NCBI GenBank assembly: GCA_000711775.1
Contig: ARYC01003221.1
Location: forward strand, 1-64,000
DNA from: Oxytricha trifallax
Lineage: Eukaryota > Ciliophora > Spirotrichea > Sporadotrichida > Oxytrichidae
DNA: 64,000 nucleotides
Reading direction: 5' to 3'
Numbering within the stretch: the first letter of the stretch is position 1; each line of letters begins with the position of its first letter. Positions 1 through 10,230 of this stretch are shown here, one piece after another. The position numbers were made by a program, and so were the translations under genes. The notes beneath the pieces were generated by a model, which ran no database searches, was not told where the DNA came from, and saw only the letters and a program-made list of their open reading frames with translations.

Positions 1-17
1 TTGAGCAAGGCTGGTAC

Positions 18-452
18 ATGGCAATAGTGTTCCAGAAGTTGGTTAACCATTTTATGAGCTTCCCTTACAATTCAACATCATTACAGCTTCAGTGCCTCAT
101 CACGTATCTCAAGCAGTGGTTGAATGAGAACAAGTCCCTTAGAGCGCATCATGTCAAGACCAGCAAGGACGAAGAATTGCTAGCGATCGCCAAGAGATAA
201 GAAAACTTGATATGCCACCTGCTTCATCCAGCAACTAAAAAAAGGGACTATATAGTACCTAAGGAGTCAAGTTTCCAAGAAAGCTGCCAAGTACAAAACT
301 CAGACCTAGAACTTGCTTTCACCACACCTGCAGCTTAGAATGGCGAGATTGAGGAAGGCCCTCAACACATAAACCGTTATGAAGCCTAATTGCTTCGAGA
401 GTGCAGTCGCTTACTTTATCATAAAGGGGAACAATACGGAGTGGATCTATGA
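18..452 (+). CDS. Unrecognised germline-limited open frame (5' end may lie outside the window)
   Basis: An open frame of 144 codons from the ATG at 18 to TGA at 450-452, reading TAA and TAG as Gln. It is also open upstream to the window edge, so the start may be outside. Composition is ordinary protein-like and G+C is clearly higher than in the AT-rich DNA after 2600. I do not recognise a domain. It lies upstream, on the same strand, of the transposase at 1395-2122 and shares its base composition, so it may be another gene of the same transposon. That is inference from position only. Confidence 0.35.
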
Positions 453-808
453 GCTGGAATGATTTCGAATTAGTTCGAGAATGTGAAATAAAAATTTTGC
501 ATGTTAAATATATAATCTTTCATACACTATACCTCTATCAAAGCGCTCACGCCTGTTCGCTGATAACTTCTATATTGTCTAATAGCAATTTTATTTCAAT
601 TTCAATTTATTTCAAAACCCCGAAACCCCTTCGTACATGGAATCGCTGTCGAACTCTATAGGTTTTGGCGAATAGTCGCTAAGAGTCCCTCTCATCACAG
701 TTTCTCATCGCAACCGATACTTAACTATGGGTTTCTCTGCAATCAAAGGAGTACGAAGAGATCAAGCAGAGAGAGCTGAAGCCATAGGAGAAGACTGCAG
801 TGAAGTGA

Positions 809-1440
809 ACATCGGCCGTGCTGGGCATCAACTTCCCATCCAATCCCAAACCAACGAAGCTCTCTTACACCTCAGGCACTCTCCTCAACAATCGCTAGTA
901 AGCAAGACTAGACCAGCCTAAGCTCCAGAACAGGAACAGCACCTGGAAGTTTTCCACCCGCTCTCCAGAGTACAAACTCGAAATCAATCTTTGCAAAGAT
1001 ATGCTGGAAATCTTACACTTAGGAACAGCGTATCCTGGGTGCGAGAGGGGAGAGCATTGCTGCCACTCCTGTGAAAATCGGTCGTAATTAGAGACACACT
1101 CAGCTATCACCTATCCTGGAAGCCCCGGAGGGCAGTGCTCAGCACGCATCGCTGCAGAAGCGCTTCGACGCCATCAGAATTTGCAGCTCCTCCAGAAGGC
1201 TCGCAGCTAGCCAGAAACCCTTCTCAAATCGTCGTCGGCGCTCGCTCCATTGCTTCAGAACCTGGCCAGCCTCAGGTTGCAATCCATCTAACGTAAGGGC
1301 AGCGAGGTGATCAGTGTGTTGGGCAACAAAGATAGGATGGCAATCACTCCCAAACGCTTAAAGCTATCGAGTAGGGATAAGAGCAGCAGCTACAATGCAA
1401 AGAATCGTTAGGAAAGTAAGCAATTTTCTGATTTAAACAA
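809..1440 (+). CDS. Cys-rich open frame upstream of the transposase, function unknown
   Basis: A frame with no TGA from 809 to beyond 1440 with a protein-like mix of residues. Around 1030-1075 it contains a Cys-rich stretch (GCERGEHCCHSCENRS), which could bind zinc. The following part (about 1150-1350) is rich in Leu, Gln, Arg and Ser. I see no convincing ATG at the beginning, so the 5' end is uncertain, and the frame runs on as a shadow inside the transposase. It could be an accessory gene of a GC-rich transposon or the N-terminal part of the transposase displaced by one frame. I do not recognise the family. Confidence 0.3.
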
Positions 1441-2122
1441 AACTTTCAGATGTTTTAGAGTCAAGCAAAGCTAGTAAGATGGTCATGCAAGCAGGTATAG
1501 CGAATACTGGTAGTGGTTGCATCGAATCGTTATAGTAGTACACACCCATCGCAACGGTGCGCGAACAAGCCAACCAACGCCTAGGCAAGTATGGGGTCTT
1601 GGCAAGGAATCTCTCAATCGCGAAGGAGTCGACCAAGCGGCAGCAGTTCTCCATGAGTTTCGTGGCGGTCATCACCAAGGACAGGTTGATCTCGAGTCAG
1701 GTCATCGAGGGCGCGTTCGACGCCATGCTGTTCGAGAACTTCCTCTATCACACCCTGCGCCAGCTGCGCACTGACAAGGACCTCGCGTCGAAGAGGATCA
1801 TGCTGCTCATGGACAACGCAGTCATTCACAAGTATTCGAAGGTGCTGGCTACAGCCAGGAAGTTCAAGGTGACAGTGCTATTCAACACCGAGTACTCGCC
1901 CTGGCTCAACCCAATCGAGCAGTTGTTCTCCTACATCAAGAGGCGTCTTCGATAGGAGCAGGCTGACAGCAAGTAAGCATCGTATACTTAACACTCTATA
2001 GGATCCACCTCGTGAAGCGCCTCTCGGAGATTCTGAAAGCCATGGCCAAGACTGGCGTGAACAAGCTCTGGGCCTTCAGCGTCAAGAAGTGGTGCAGCAC
2101 CATCAAGCATGGCTTAGTTTGA
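1395..2122 (+). CDS. Tc1/mariner (IS630)-type DDE transposase with a 29-nt intron
   Basis: Start chosen at the ATG at 1395. The frame runs to TGA at 2120-2122. Removing the GT-AG intron at 1973-2001 gives 233 codons, in frame. The C-terminal half has the hallmark DDE_3 motifs: LLMDNAVIHK (second catalytic Asp), then TEYSPWLNPIEQLFSYIK (catalytic Glu in the NPIE motif). An upstream first Asp is not evident; the matching stretch reads IESLQQYTP, so the copy may be inactive or its N-terminus lies in another frame. One TAG in frame just before the intron reads as Gln, so the gene follows the host code. The G+C is higher than in surrounding DNA. This is a different family from the TBE transposase at 24322-25371. 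Confidence 0.7.
1973..2001 (+). other. 29-nt spliceosomal intron in the transposase
   Basis: Sequence starts GTAAG and ends CTATAG. Removing it joins ...ADSK to IHLVKRLSEIL in one frame and leads to the TGA stop. Very short introns are normal in ciliates. Confidence 0.65.
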
Positions 2123-3699
2123 TGCAAATGTTGGCAACAATCGAGAACCTACCAAGAGTGACAAGAGTAAGCAAGAATAGTGACGACGAGCGTGTTATTG
2201 ATTAGATTAGTGATTAAACCTAATTATTACATATTGCACTTTTAAGTTTAACTTTAAATCAATCAAACCTTCCAAACCATCACATCCTCCCTCGCTTGCG
2301 CGCATTTGAGACACCAACTTCGTGGCTATAGCCTATCATGACCGTTTAGTGCCCTCATATAGATGTCATAACCTTAACGAGCCTGAATCACGAAGTTTGC
2401 ACCCAATAGCATTGTATGGTTGAATCAACACTCTCAAGCACCACTCTCACCACCATTATTCACTATCGTCGCAGTATTCCACCTAAAACTACCGCATTCG
2501 CACCAACTGTTGAGAGTACCAAGCTTCAAATCACCACTACACACTCAAATGTTGATAAAATTCGTAGAAATAGTTTAAAAACTACAAAAGTAGTTGAATC
2601 ATTCAAATGTTAGCTCTTTAACACTAGTATCACATTTTCGTTCATGCTCATTCGAACAGCTGAGGACTTATGACCAAATTTATAAATATCTAATCTTAAT
2701 TTCATTATTTAATTTCCCTATGTTATTTTATCAATAGTATACTCTAATATGATCATAATCTTAATTCATTGCATTTTTGATTTCTTTATAACGATCTCCA
2801 CATTTTGATTATACTCGCTTAATAATATAATCAAAGGACAATTATTGAAAATTAAAAGAAACATAGAATAATACTAGTTTATATTATTATAATTACTTCA
2901 ATGTTAATTTTTAGATGGATTTGATCTTAATTGAGTGATTTTGTTTGTAAATCTAACCTCTAGATGAATTGTAATTAAACAGACCAGTTCCATTATTTCT
3001 AATAAATAATAAACATTAAAATCACAATATGAAAAGTATAATTGATTATTTTGAGGTGTTGTTGTGGTGGACTTCCTCGTATAGGTGAAATTTTTTTAAT
3101 CAATTATGGCTTGAGTGCTTCTTCCATCATCTTATTGATTCTATTATTGTGATTGGGCTGTCGGTCCTAATGAAGTTTATTAATCTACTTTTGACCTTGA
3201 TCTTTACCCAGAAATGGCTGTTGCTCATAAAAAAATAATAAATAAAAATTAATAAAATATTGAACTCATTAAAAATATATTAATTATAAATATATATTAC
3301 TCTACTAGATTTTACTTCCATTATATATAACTTTTATAATATTAAATCCTATTGCGAATTTTATTTTATTTATGATGTTATTTTATCACTATATCTACTG
3401 TATTTTCTATAGCTATTATCATTATATATTAATGTTATCAATTTCTTTAGTTTATATGTAAAAAATACGCAATTTATTGAAAATTAATTGACAAATAAGC
3501 TAATCTATTTTATTACCCCCTTATATATACTTAAAAACCCTTTTTTCGTCTCATTTTATCAACAAATTTATCATTTTATTTTCAATTTTATAGTAGTATG
3601 AGTAAAATTTTGAAAATCACAATAAGTAGTTTTATCGTTATGATTTACAGTTATTTACATTTTCATGCTTTTCATGCTATTTAATAAAAGCATTGTTGT
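2123..3699. other. No gene seen: AT-rich spacer
   Basis: G+C falls off along this stretch. Up to about 2620 there is a weak Ser/Thr-rich frame that I do not trust as a gene. From 2640 the sequence is AT-rich with no codon-like structure. It is probably germline-limited DNA eliminated during macronuclear development (inference). Confidence 0.5.
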
Positions 3700-5243
3700 C
3701 AATACTTTGTTCATCTTCTTTGTTGGTAACCGCATCTGCCTCCTCTCTATAGATACAAAATTATTATAAATATAGAATATTCTCCTCTTTGATTATTGCC
3801 ATTGTTATAGGTATTATATCCTTGATTGGCATTATTGTAGCTTCTCTACTGCTGCTGATTATTGTCGAAATTCCTGGTGTTGTTTTCGCCTTCATCATTA
3901 TCAAAGTTGTTGCTGTAGTTCTTTTGATAGTAGGGTTTCTTGTCGTGCTAGTAATTTGGATTTCTGATGGTATCTGTGTCTCTGGCATTAGTGCAAGGTG
4001 GTTTGTTGTACAGTGGCTTGCTTGAATAGCTGTTAACCTTTTGGGAGTGATGACTGACGTTGTCTGAAATTTAGCTTCGTGCTTAATTGTCGTAGTGGCT
4101 AAACATGGTAAAAAGAATATATTTAGCTCGTTGTATAGGGGATTGTTTATCCCTCTTTTGGAGATTCATACCTCCTCTGCCGCTTTAGTTATAGCCGCCT
4201 CTTCCACCCTATTAATTGAATATTAAAATTAATTGTATTCCTTACTCTATAATTGAAACTATCATGATTTCTATTGCCCTGTGTGTACTGCTAGTTATCT
4301 CTCCCTCCTTGATAACCACCTCTACCTTTGTTATATGACTAATTGTATCCACCTCTGGAACTACCTTAGCCTTGATAGCTATCGTTATCAAACTGATACT
4401 GATGCTATCTCTACTGGTGATGACCACTGCCGGTGTTACTATGATGTGATTCTTTCCTGAAGTCACTGTTTCTTGAGTTATCATAATCGTATTAATCTCT
4501 CACTTGACGCTAGTTTTTGCTGTCAATCACAGTTCTCACACCTGCATCTTGGTCATTTTTAGTTGTATCTATAACTCTTCTGTGGTCTTCACCTTCTAAG
4601 TTTTGCTGATGATTCTTTGAGAATTTGGGTTTGCCCTTGGCAAAGTTTATCTAGTACTCTGCGCTGTCGTGCTTTGAAAGTTGTGGCTCCTGAGTTACTT
4701 TTCTTTGGTCATAATTATTATCATCTCTCCTGTTATCAAATTTATTTTGCTGATACCTTCCTCGAGTATCTACTCTGTTTGGCTGTTAATAACTTCTGTC
4801 CTAGTTGTTGTTGTAGTTATTATTTTAGACTTTTCCTTAGTAAGGCTTGTGAATTTCCTCTCTATCATCATGCTGTTGCAAATAGTGAGGCTGCTTTTCA
4901 TTACGATCATGATAATTTTTGTTATCTCTGTAGTTTAATTGATAAGGCTTCCCTCCTCTCTACGATTATCGAAAGTACCCTAATCATCGTCGTTGTTAAA
5001 AACTCTGGTATTTGGGTATTTATTTTAGCCTTATTTTTGATTGTCGAAGCCACGTTGATTTTATCTGTTTTCATATCTATCATCGAATTGTTTATCACCG
5101 CCTCTCATGCCACCACGGTTATCATTGTCTCTATTGTCATTTTGGTAATTTCTATCATCAGCAGTTTCTCTGCTATTAATTTCTTTCATATTCCTCATCT
5201 TACTACTTTCTCTGTAATTCTCTCTGTTTCTTTTGTTCTTCAA
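3700..5243 (-). CDS. Asn/Arg/Gly/Gln-rich protein with RGG-type repeats
   Basis: Read on the minus strand with TAA/TAG as Gln, this interval gives an almost unbroken low-complexity protein rich in N, D, R, Y, G and Q. Examples are NRGGMRGGDKQFDDR near the start, then GGRGGYNQSGRGG and SRGGYNQSYNKGRGGYQGG. RGG and GGY clusters are typical of RNA-binding disordered proteins (family knowledge). One or two frame changes occur inside, which could be small IESs or indels. At its 5' side the open frame runs directly into a TBE terminal repeat (5241-5283), so the true N-terminus is unknown. Host gene or element-borne gene cannot be decided here. Confidence 0.5.
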
Positions 5244-5283
5244 TCAAAAACTCAATCAAACTACTGAAAGGGTTTTGGGGTTT
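5241..5283 (+). repeat. TBE right-end terminal repeat, isolated
   Basis: Matches the right end of the whole TBE at 25467-25509, ending GGGTTTTGGGGTTT. The DNA to its left does not match TBE, so only the terminal ~43 bp of this element remain. It abuts a second TBE fragment in the opposite orientation. Confidence 0.8.
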
Positions 5284-5618
5284 GATTGATAAAAGTAGAC
5301 TATTAGTGCATACTTTATTAGGGTTTTAATAGGGTTTATGTAGGGGTTTAATGTTTAAATGTTAGTAATTTAAGTGAGTATATGCGAGGTTAGGGGTCAG
5401 TTTATGACAGTGAGTATATAGATTTATTGTTTTAGTTGCGTTATGGGTGCGATGATTATAGTGATCAACTCAAACCTATCCTAAATTACACATCTATAGC
5501 AAGACTGCTTTATAAATCTTCTGCAACTGTGAGGTCTCACTGTCTATTAGCATTGAATTTAAAGAGATAGCAACTTAATTCTAAGCCTAAAAGATCTTAA
5601 ATTTTATCAGCATCTATA
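5281..5618 (-). mobile_element. Broken TBE fragment: left end of a second copy with the transposase 5' part
   Basis: From GATTGATAAAAGTAGAC onward the sequence matches the reverse complement of the right end of the whole TBE (25510 down to about 25140). It includes the terminal-repeat interior, the start region of the 42-kDa transposase gene, and then diverges at about 5618. The outermost ~35 bp are missing and replaced by the terminal repeat of another copy (5241-5283). It is a fragment of a few hundred bp with clear sequence divergence from the whole copy, so older than that one. Confidence 0.8.
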
Positions 5619-6490
5619 TTCTTTCTAGAATTTCAGAGTTTTAATTACTGGCTTCTAAATTGTTTCTGCACTCTTGCAATACATTCTTCAGGTCTTTTAA
5701 CTATCTGAGAAGCATTACGTTTGAGTTTTTCATTCTATCAATAAGCTGCTTTTGTTCCTATATTATAGATCTATAGCTATCAGTTGATTATTATTCTTGC
5801 TTGAGTTAAAGTTTAGTTGTTTCGTAATTCAGACTTTGCTTTAAAATACACTGTTTTAGAAAGTTGAAGAGTTCAGATTCGAGACTTTCCCCTGAAATCT
5901 TTTAATATTAGTTGAGAAACTTGGTCTTCTTATCAATTTATTTACCCAATAGTATTATAGTAGAAAGTAGCAACTTTTTCGATTTTTCACTCTATAGCAA
6001 CGATTGATTTAACTAGTTATTATTCGAGTCTTTTTATTATTAACTTATGTGTTGTTATTACTAAGAACTAATTTGCATTGACTTTCTCAGATTAGATTTT
6101 TATTTCATCATAATATTTACTCCTATTTGCTAAACTTAATTTCCCTGTTTAGTTATAATATTATGATTGCTGACTAACTACACTTGATCCTTCATGTTTT
6201 ATAAGTTACTATTCTGATGTCTAATTGTTGATTAATACAACCTATTTTGTTTCTTAGAGCCAGATAGAGCATTATTGGTCTTACTAAACATAAAATTAGA
6301 GGGTTAGTTTTTATGGGTTTTGGAACTGGGCAATATTGTGGCTTGAGTAACTTGAGTTTAATGCAAATTAGAAATTGAACTTTTAGATTTTAAAATTTGC
6401 TTTGAATCATTTTGAGTTATTACTGAATTCTATTATTCATTGACATTTTATAGGTTTACAAATGATTTCTAGTTTGTCATTCCATTTGCA
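5619..6490 (-). CDS. Coiled-coil protein, partial
   Basis: On the minus strand, with TAA/TAG as Gln, the interval reads as a long helical protein. The upstream part is Ser/Asn/Gln-rich (NNALSGSKKQNRLYQS). The downstream part is a heptad-like coiled coil (TTKLQLKQEQQ, QEQKQLIDRMKNSN, LLRQLKDLKNVLQECRNNL). The 3' end of the frame runs into the TBE fragment at 5618, so the natural C-terminus is elsewhere or lost. No catalytic motif is visible. The family cannot be named from composition alone. Confidence 0.5.
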
Positions 6491-7094
6491 GTTTTTTAGA
6501 TTTACTAAGAGTGAAGCTAAAACTGAGAGAGTTATTTGTAACTTTAAGAGTGATTTAAAGCTTGGTTGGCGTATCTCTGAGCTATGTTTCTTGATTGCTT
6601 TCTTTTTTCTTGCATTTTTTAATTTAAATTAAACTTTCAGTTTAAAATATAAAAGATTGTAGTTATAAAAATAGTTTAAGAAAATAATGAAATTAAAAAT
6701 ATACCATTCTAATCGTATATCTGAAAAAAAAACTAGGTCTTTTGATTAAAATTGCGTCCCGAAAATAATCTTTTCTGTGTCTCTTTATATAAAGGGAATA
6801 AATAACAATTGCTTAAACTTGATCTTAATAAAATAATTTTTTTCTATTGATATCTAAAACTATTAAAGATTAAAAATTTGCAATATTTTTGAAGTTCAAT
6901 TTTTATAATTATTTATTTTTAATTTTAAATATTAATCTAAACTGAATTTTTCCAAAACTTTAATATTATATAATTAATCATATGTTGTATATGGATAAGT
7001 ATGATTTGAAATAATATGAATAAAAATTTATTAGAATAGGATCTCCAATCAAATTTAATTTTCATCAAATAAAAGTTAGTTTTAAATGTTTATA
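6491..7094. other. No gene seen: AT-rich spacer
   Basis: Very AT-rich with homopolymer runs and no frame of coding quality. Consistent with spacer or eliminated DNA between two gene precursors. Confidence 0.5.
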
Positions 7095-9127
7095 TCATTA
7101 ACTTTGATAAGATAACTTTCGCTCATTGAAGTTCGTTGAGGAAAGATTTGGCATGATTTCCACAGTTGGATGGGAGTCCGAGTTCAGAAACATTATTGAC
7201 AGAGAAAAGTCTTGCCATTATCTCATGCCTTAGATGATTTCAGCAACTTTTTGAACTCTGGTGTAAACACACTCTTACCAGCCATCTTTTTCGCAATCGT
7301 AACCGCAGGAGTTGGGGTCATAAGCTTGACTAAATTTCATGAATTTGCTGTATCTGTTGCATTGTGTTCCTACACAGTTGGCACAGTCTGATTTACCGTC
7401 TGGGATTCCCAAAGCGGCATTGTTCATGAAAGTGTAAGAAGAGAGAACAGCCTTAATTTACCAGTTACCGTCAGTTCTTGAGAAGAGTTGCTTTTCAAAG
7501 TCTCTGTGCTTGTTCACGTCTTTAGCTTGAACGAGGAAGCTACCTTTGTCTCCCATATCTCTTGATGAAGAACCTGGGTTTTGATCGGCGTAACCGTCAT
7601 TTTAGACAACATATCTTTCAGATGGGATTGATCAATATCCGCAAATTAGGAACTCCTTTGGATAATCTGTTGACCAGATCTATACTTTGTAGATATCACT
7701 ATCTTATATAGTTTATTTATAAATAAACTATCTCAAAGACCAGCAGCTTTCATAAATCCTTCGAATGGTTTACCATAATTATAGTCGTTGTCTCCGCACA
7801 TTAAAAGGTCTTTTTCACCTCCAATGATAACTTCGAGCCATGTGATAAAATCGTCTGGGAGATCACTACCCCAAGATTCTTCTTCAATCTGTTAAGAATG
7901 GCAGAGAGGGATTTTGGTTATATGTGTTTTGCTGCGTCAATTCTGAAACCACTGAAACCAATACATAAAAGGTCAACAAAGTAAGAAGCAATACGTTATT
8001 GAACATATTCTGATTCAGTATCTAAATCAGCGAGTCCAGAGAGTCATCCGTTTCTAAGAGCGAATGGATCGGTCCAGGAACTTAAAGATCTTTCACAATC
8101 GAAATCGGTAGCAATGTATGGAACAGCTGGGAACTCACATTCTGGTCTTAAAGCAGTGTTGCTTGAGTTCTCAAACATGAAATTATAAATCTATTTAGTT
8201 AAATGAAGTTGTGGGTGAAATAAGGTGATGTGCCAGTTGAAGCCTTTGCTTCCCAAGTAGCGCAGGAACCACCACCACCATTTCTGTGAAGTGGCCAGAT
8301 ATCATTTCCACCACCACTCATATGATTAACTACTGCATCAGCGTAGACTCTGACGCCAGCTGATCTGCAAGTTTGAATCATGTCTCTAAGTTCCTCTCTT
8401 GTTCCATGTCTTCCAGTAAGTTTATAACTGATTGGTTGATAATAGAACCACCATGGATTCAACTCACCATTTTGGGGCCATTCAAAGGTGAAGACAGTTT
8501 CCTGAGGAGGGAATACTTTCACTCTCATATAACCTACTTTACCCAAGAAAGAGCATTCTTACTTGATGACAGAAGAAGGCCATCCAAACATTTGAACAAT
8601 AGCACCTTTTTTACCACCCTTGTATTATGGACCTTAGTTAATTGGAGCTCCTTGCCAGATAAAGTTCAATGGCTCTAGGGTTATTGAATAGCTTTATCCA
8701 TTACCATCAGTAGCTTTAACTGAGATTGGTAGCACGTCTGTGAAGGAAGAGTCAACCTGAGACTCATTGCTATCTTGGAAGCCCTTGTTGTTGAAGTTGT
8801 ACTCAACCTTGGTGACTGAGGAGTGTTGTCTGCATCTTACGTCAACAGTTGCTGATTTTTTATCACTGGTATATAAAATGGAGCTGTAGCACATCACTCT
8901 ACCTAAACCCTCATATCCCTCATTGTATTAATTAAATATATTCTTAAAAACATACTAATTCAACTATAATTAGGATCTCCAGGAAGATAGGTTTGGAACG
9001 ATCTTTGAGACCAGTCATCAGAGTTAGTAGTGATCTAGCCTGATCTGCAGCCCATTTCACCATTGAAATTGGAGCAGTCTTACTTGAACTGTGCTGAGGA
9101 AAGTGCGACAAATCATGCAAATGCCAT
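7095..9127 (-). CDS. Secreted alpha-amylase (GH13), split by at least two IESs
   Basis: Hydrolyses alpha-1,4-glucan bonds; probably secreted or vacuolar. The start region gives a short hydrophobic leader (MAFA, FVALSSAQF). Later motifs are GH13 region I (VRVYADAVVNHMSGGG), region II (GFSGFRIDAAKHI, with the nucleophile Asp), region III (ITWLEVIIGG, acid/base Glu), and the downstream RYVVQNDGYADQNPGSSSRD and RDFEKQLFSRTDGNW blocks. Short IESs at 8177-8202 and 7698-7726 have perfect pointers, and their removal restores the frame; a third is likely at 8913-8965. One more frame slip lies near 7875. Four TGA codons interrupt the frame at 9113, 8044, 7733 and 7632. The last three sit where Trp is expected (NG?LSG, AGL?DSD, GY?SIP). 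Either UGA is read as Trp here or the copy is decaying. The end is the TGA at 7095-7097. Confidence 0.85.
7698..7726 (-). other. IES in amylase, pointer GATAGT
   Basis: The 6-bp repeat GATAGT (ACTATC on the plus strand) occurs at 7698-7703 and 7727-7732. Removing one copy plus the 23 bp between rejoins ...GDNDYNYGKPFEGFMKAAG to DSDIYKVQIWSTDYP in frame. The interior contains a perfect 20-bp palindrome (AGTTTATTTATAAATAAACT). Confidence 0.8.
8177..8202 (-). other. IES in amylase, pointer TTCAT
   Basis: TTCAT (ATGAA on the plus strand) occurs at 8177-8181 and 8203-8207. Excision joins TSPYFTHN-F to MFENSSNTALRPECEF in frame, where the unspliced sequence would change frame. Confidence 0.8.
8913..8965 (-). 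other. Probable IES in amylase, short pointer TAT
   Basis: Removal between the two TAT copies joins YLPGDPN-Y to EGLGRVMCYSS in frame and deletes an in-frame TGA. The pointer is only 3 bp, so the exact borders are less certain than for the others. Confidence 0.55.
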
Positions 9128-10230
9128 AGTGATTTATTTGAACATATCGATTGATTTATTTATTATAAAATATTATATTAATTTGTGACTAATATCTTTA
9201 AATACTTTAATAGATTAAAGGAACCACTTAATCATATAATAGTATTATATTTTGACTATTCTTGTATAAGAAATTAAGGGATATAATTCTTCTAAATGTT
9301 GTAATAAATTTACAAATTTATATTTAAAATTAATAACTCCATTAAATTTTCCTCAATAATATTTAAAACCCGTGATTAAGGATAAAATTATTGAATTGAT
9401 AAATCAAAATATTAATTGCTTTAAAAATTCAATTAATTAAACTTTTTAAGTTTCATTATATTTTAAAAATATTATTAATATAAATTAAAGTATAAGATTT
9501 CAAAACAATTCTTTATCTTATAAATAATAAATCAATAGGTTTTGCTTTTAGATTTCTGTTAATCTCAAAATGATATGTACAGGAGCTAATCATTTTGACG
9601 AAATTCTTAGCTAAGATTTATCATTTTTAATGCATTCTTTAAATTTAAGATTTAATTATGTTATAAGTTGATTATCATTTTATAATTAGATAGCTTATCA
9701 TTTGGTCAAATCTTATAAACTAAGCTAAAATTAATGTTGAAATTATTGAAAATCTTGTTTAGGATTTTCAATAGCAATTTAATATTTAGGTTGCTATAAC
9801 CATAAAATAAACTTGAAAACTCCCTAATATATTATTATAATTTTAAGACCAATTAATTAAAAGCTAAAATTTAGAAGTTTTATTATCATGGACTAAGGAT
9901 GTAATATTCGTTGTTTGAAACATTTCAAGATAATCTTTTTATCTATATGAAAATCGTCTTTTCTAATAATGATACTGAAGATGAAAGACTTTCTAAGAGT
10001 CTAATAAATTAGACAATTTTATTTAGTAGATCCTAAATCAAACTCGTAATAATAATATTTCAAATAAATTGCATAAATGTTAAAATCATCCTTTAAAATA
10101 TACTGCTTGAGTAATCTAATTAACAAAGTTAATTGTCACTATATATGTTTTATAAGATTTTATTTCTGTCATTGCATTTAATTCTGCAAGAAAAAAATTA
10201 ATTAAATGGAGATAATAATTTTGAATCATA
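9128..10230. other. No gene seen: AT-rich spacer between the amylase and kinase genes
   Basis: About 1.1 kb of AT-rich sequence without any stretch of convincing codon use on either strand. Probably germline-limited spacer. Confidence 0.5.

Noticed and set aside
1517-1829. Other frames over the transposase, including a His/Arg-rich one
   Set aside because: Overlap with the DDE transposase frame, which has conserved motifs; high G+C reduces stop frequency in all frames.
2416-2613. Ser/Thr-rich 65-codon frame MVESTLSSTTLTTIIHYRRS
   Set aside because: Simple composition, no homologous motif and no neighbour that supports it; probably chance in CA/TC-rich spacer.
3764-5267. Long plus-strand frames rich in Ile, Val, Leu and Phe that look like membrane proteins
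   Set aside because: They are the complement of the Asn/Arg/Gln-rich minus-strand protein: N and D codons read backwards give I, V and L. The minus frame has the better, repeated RGG-type composition.
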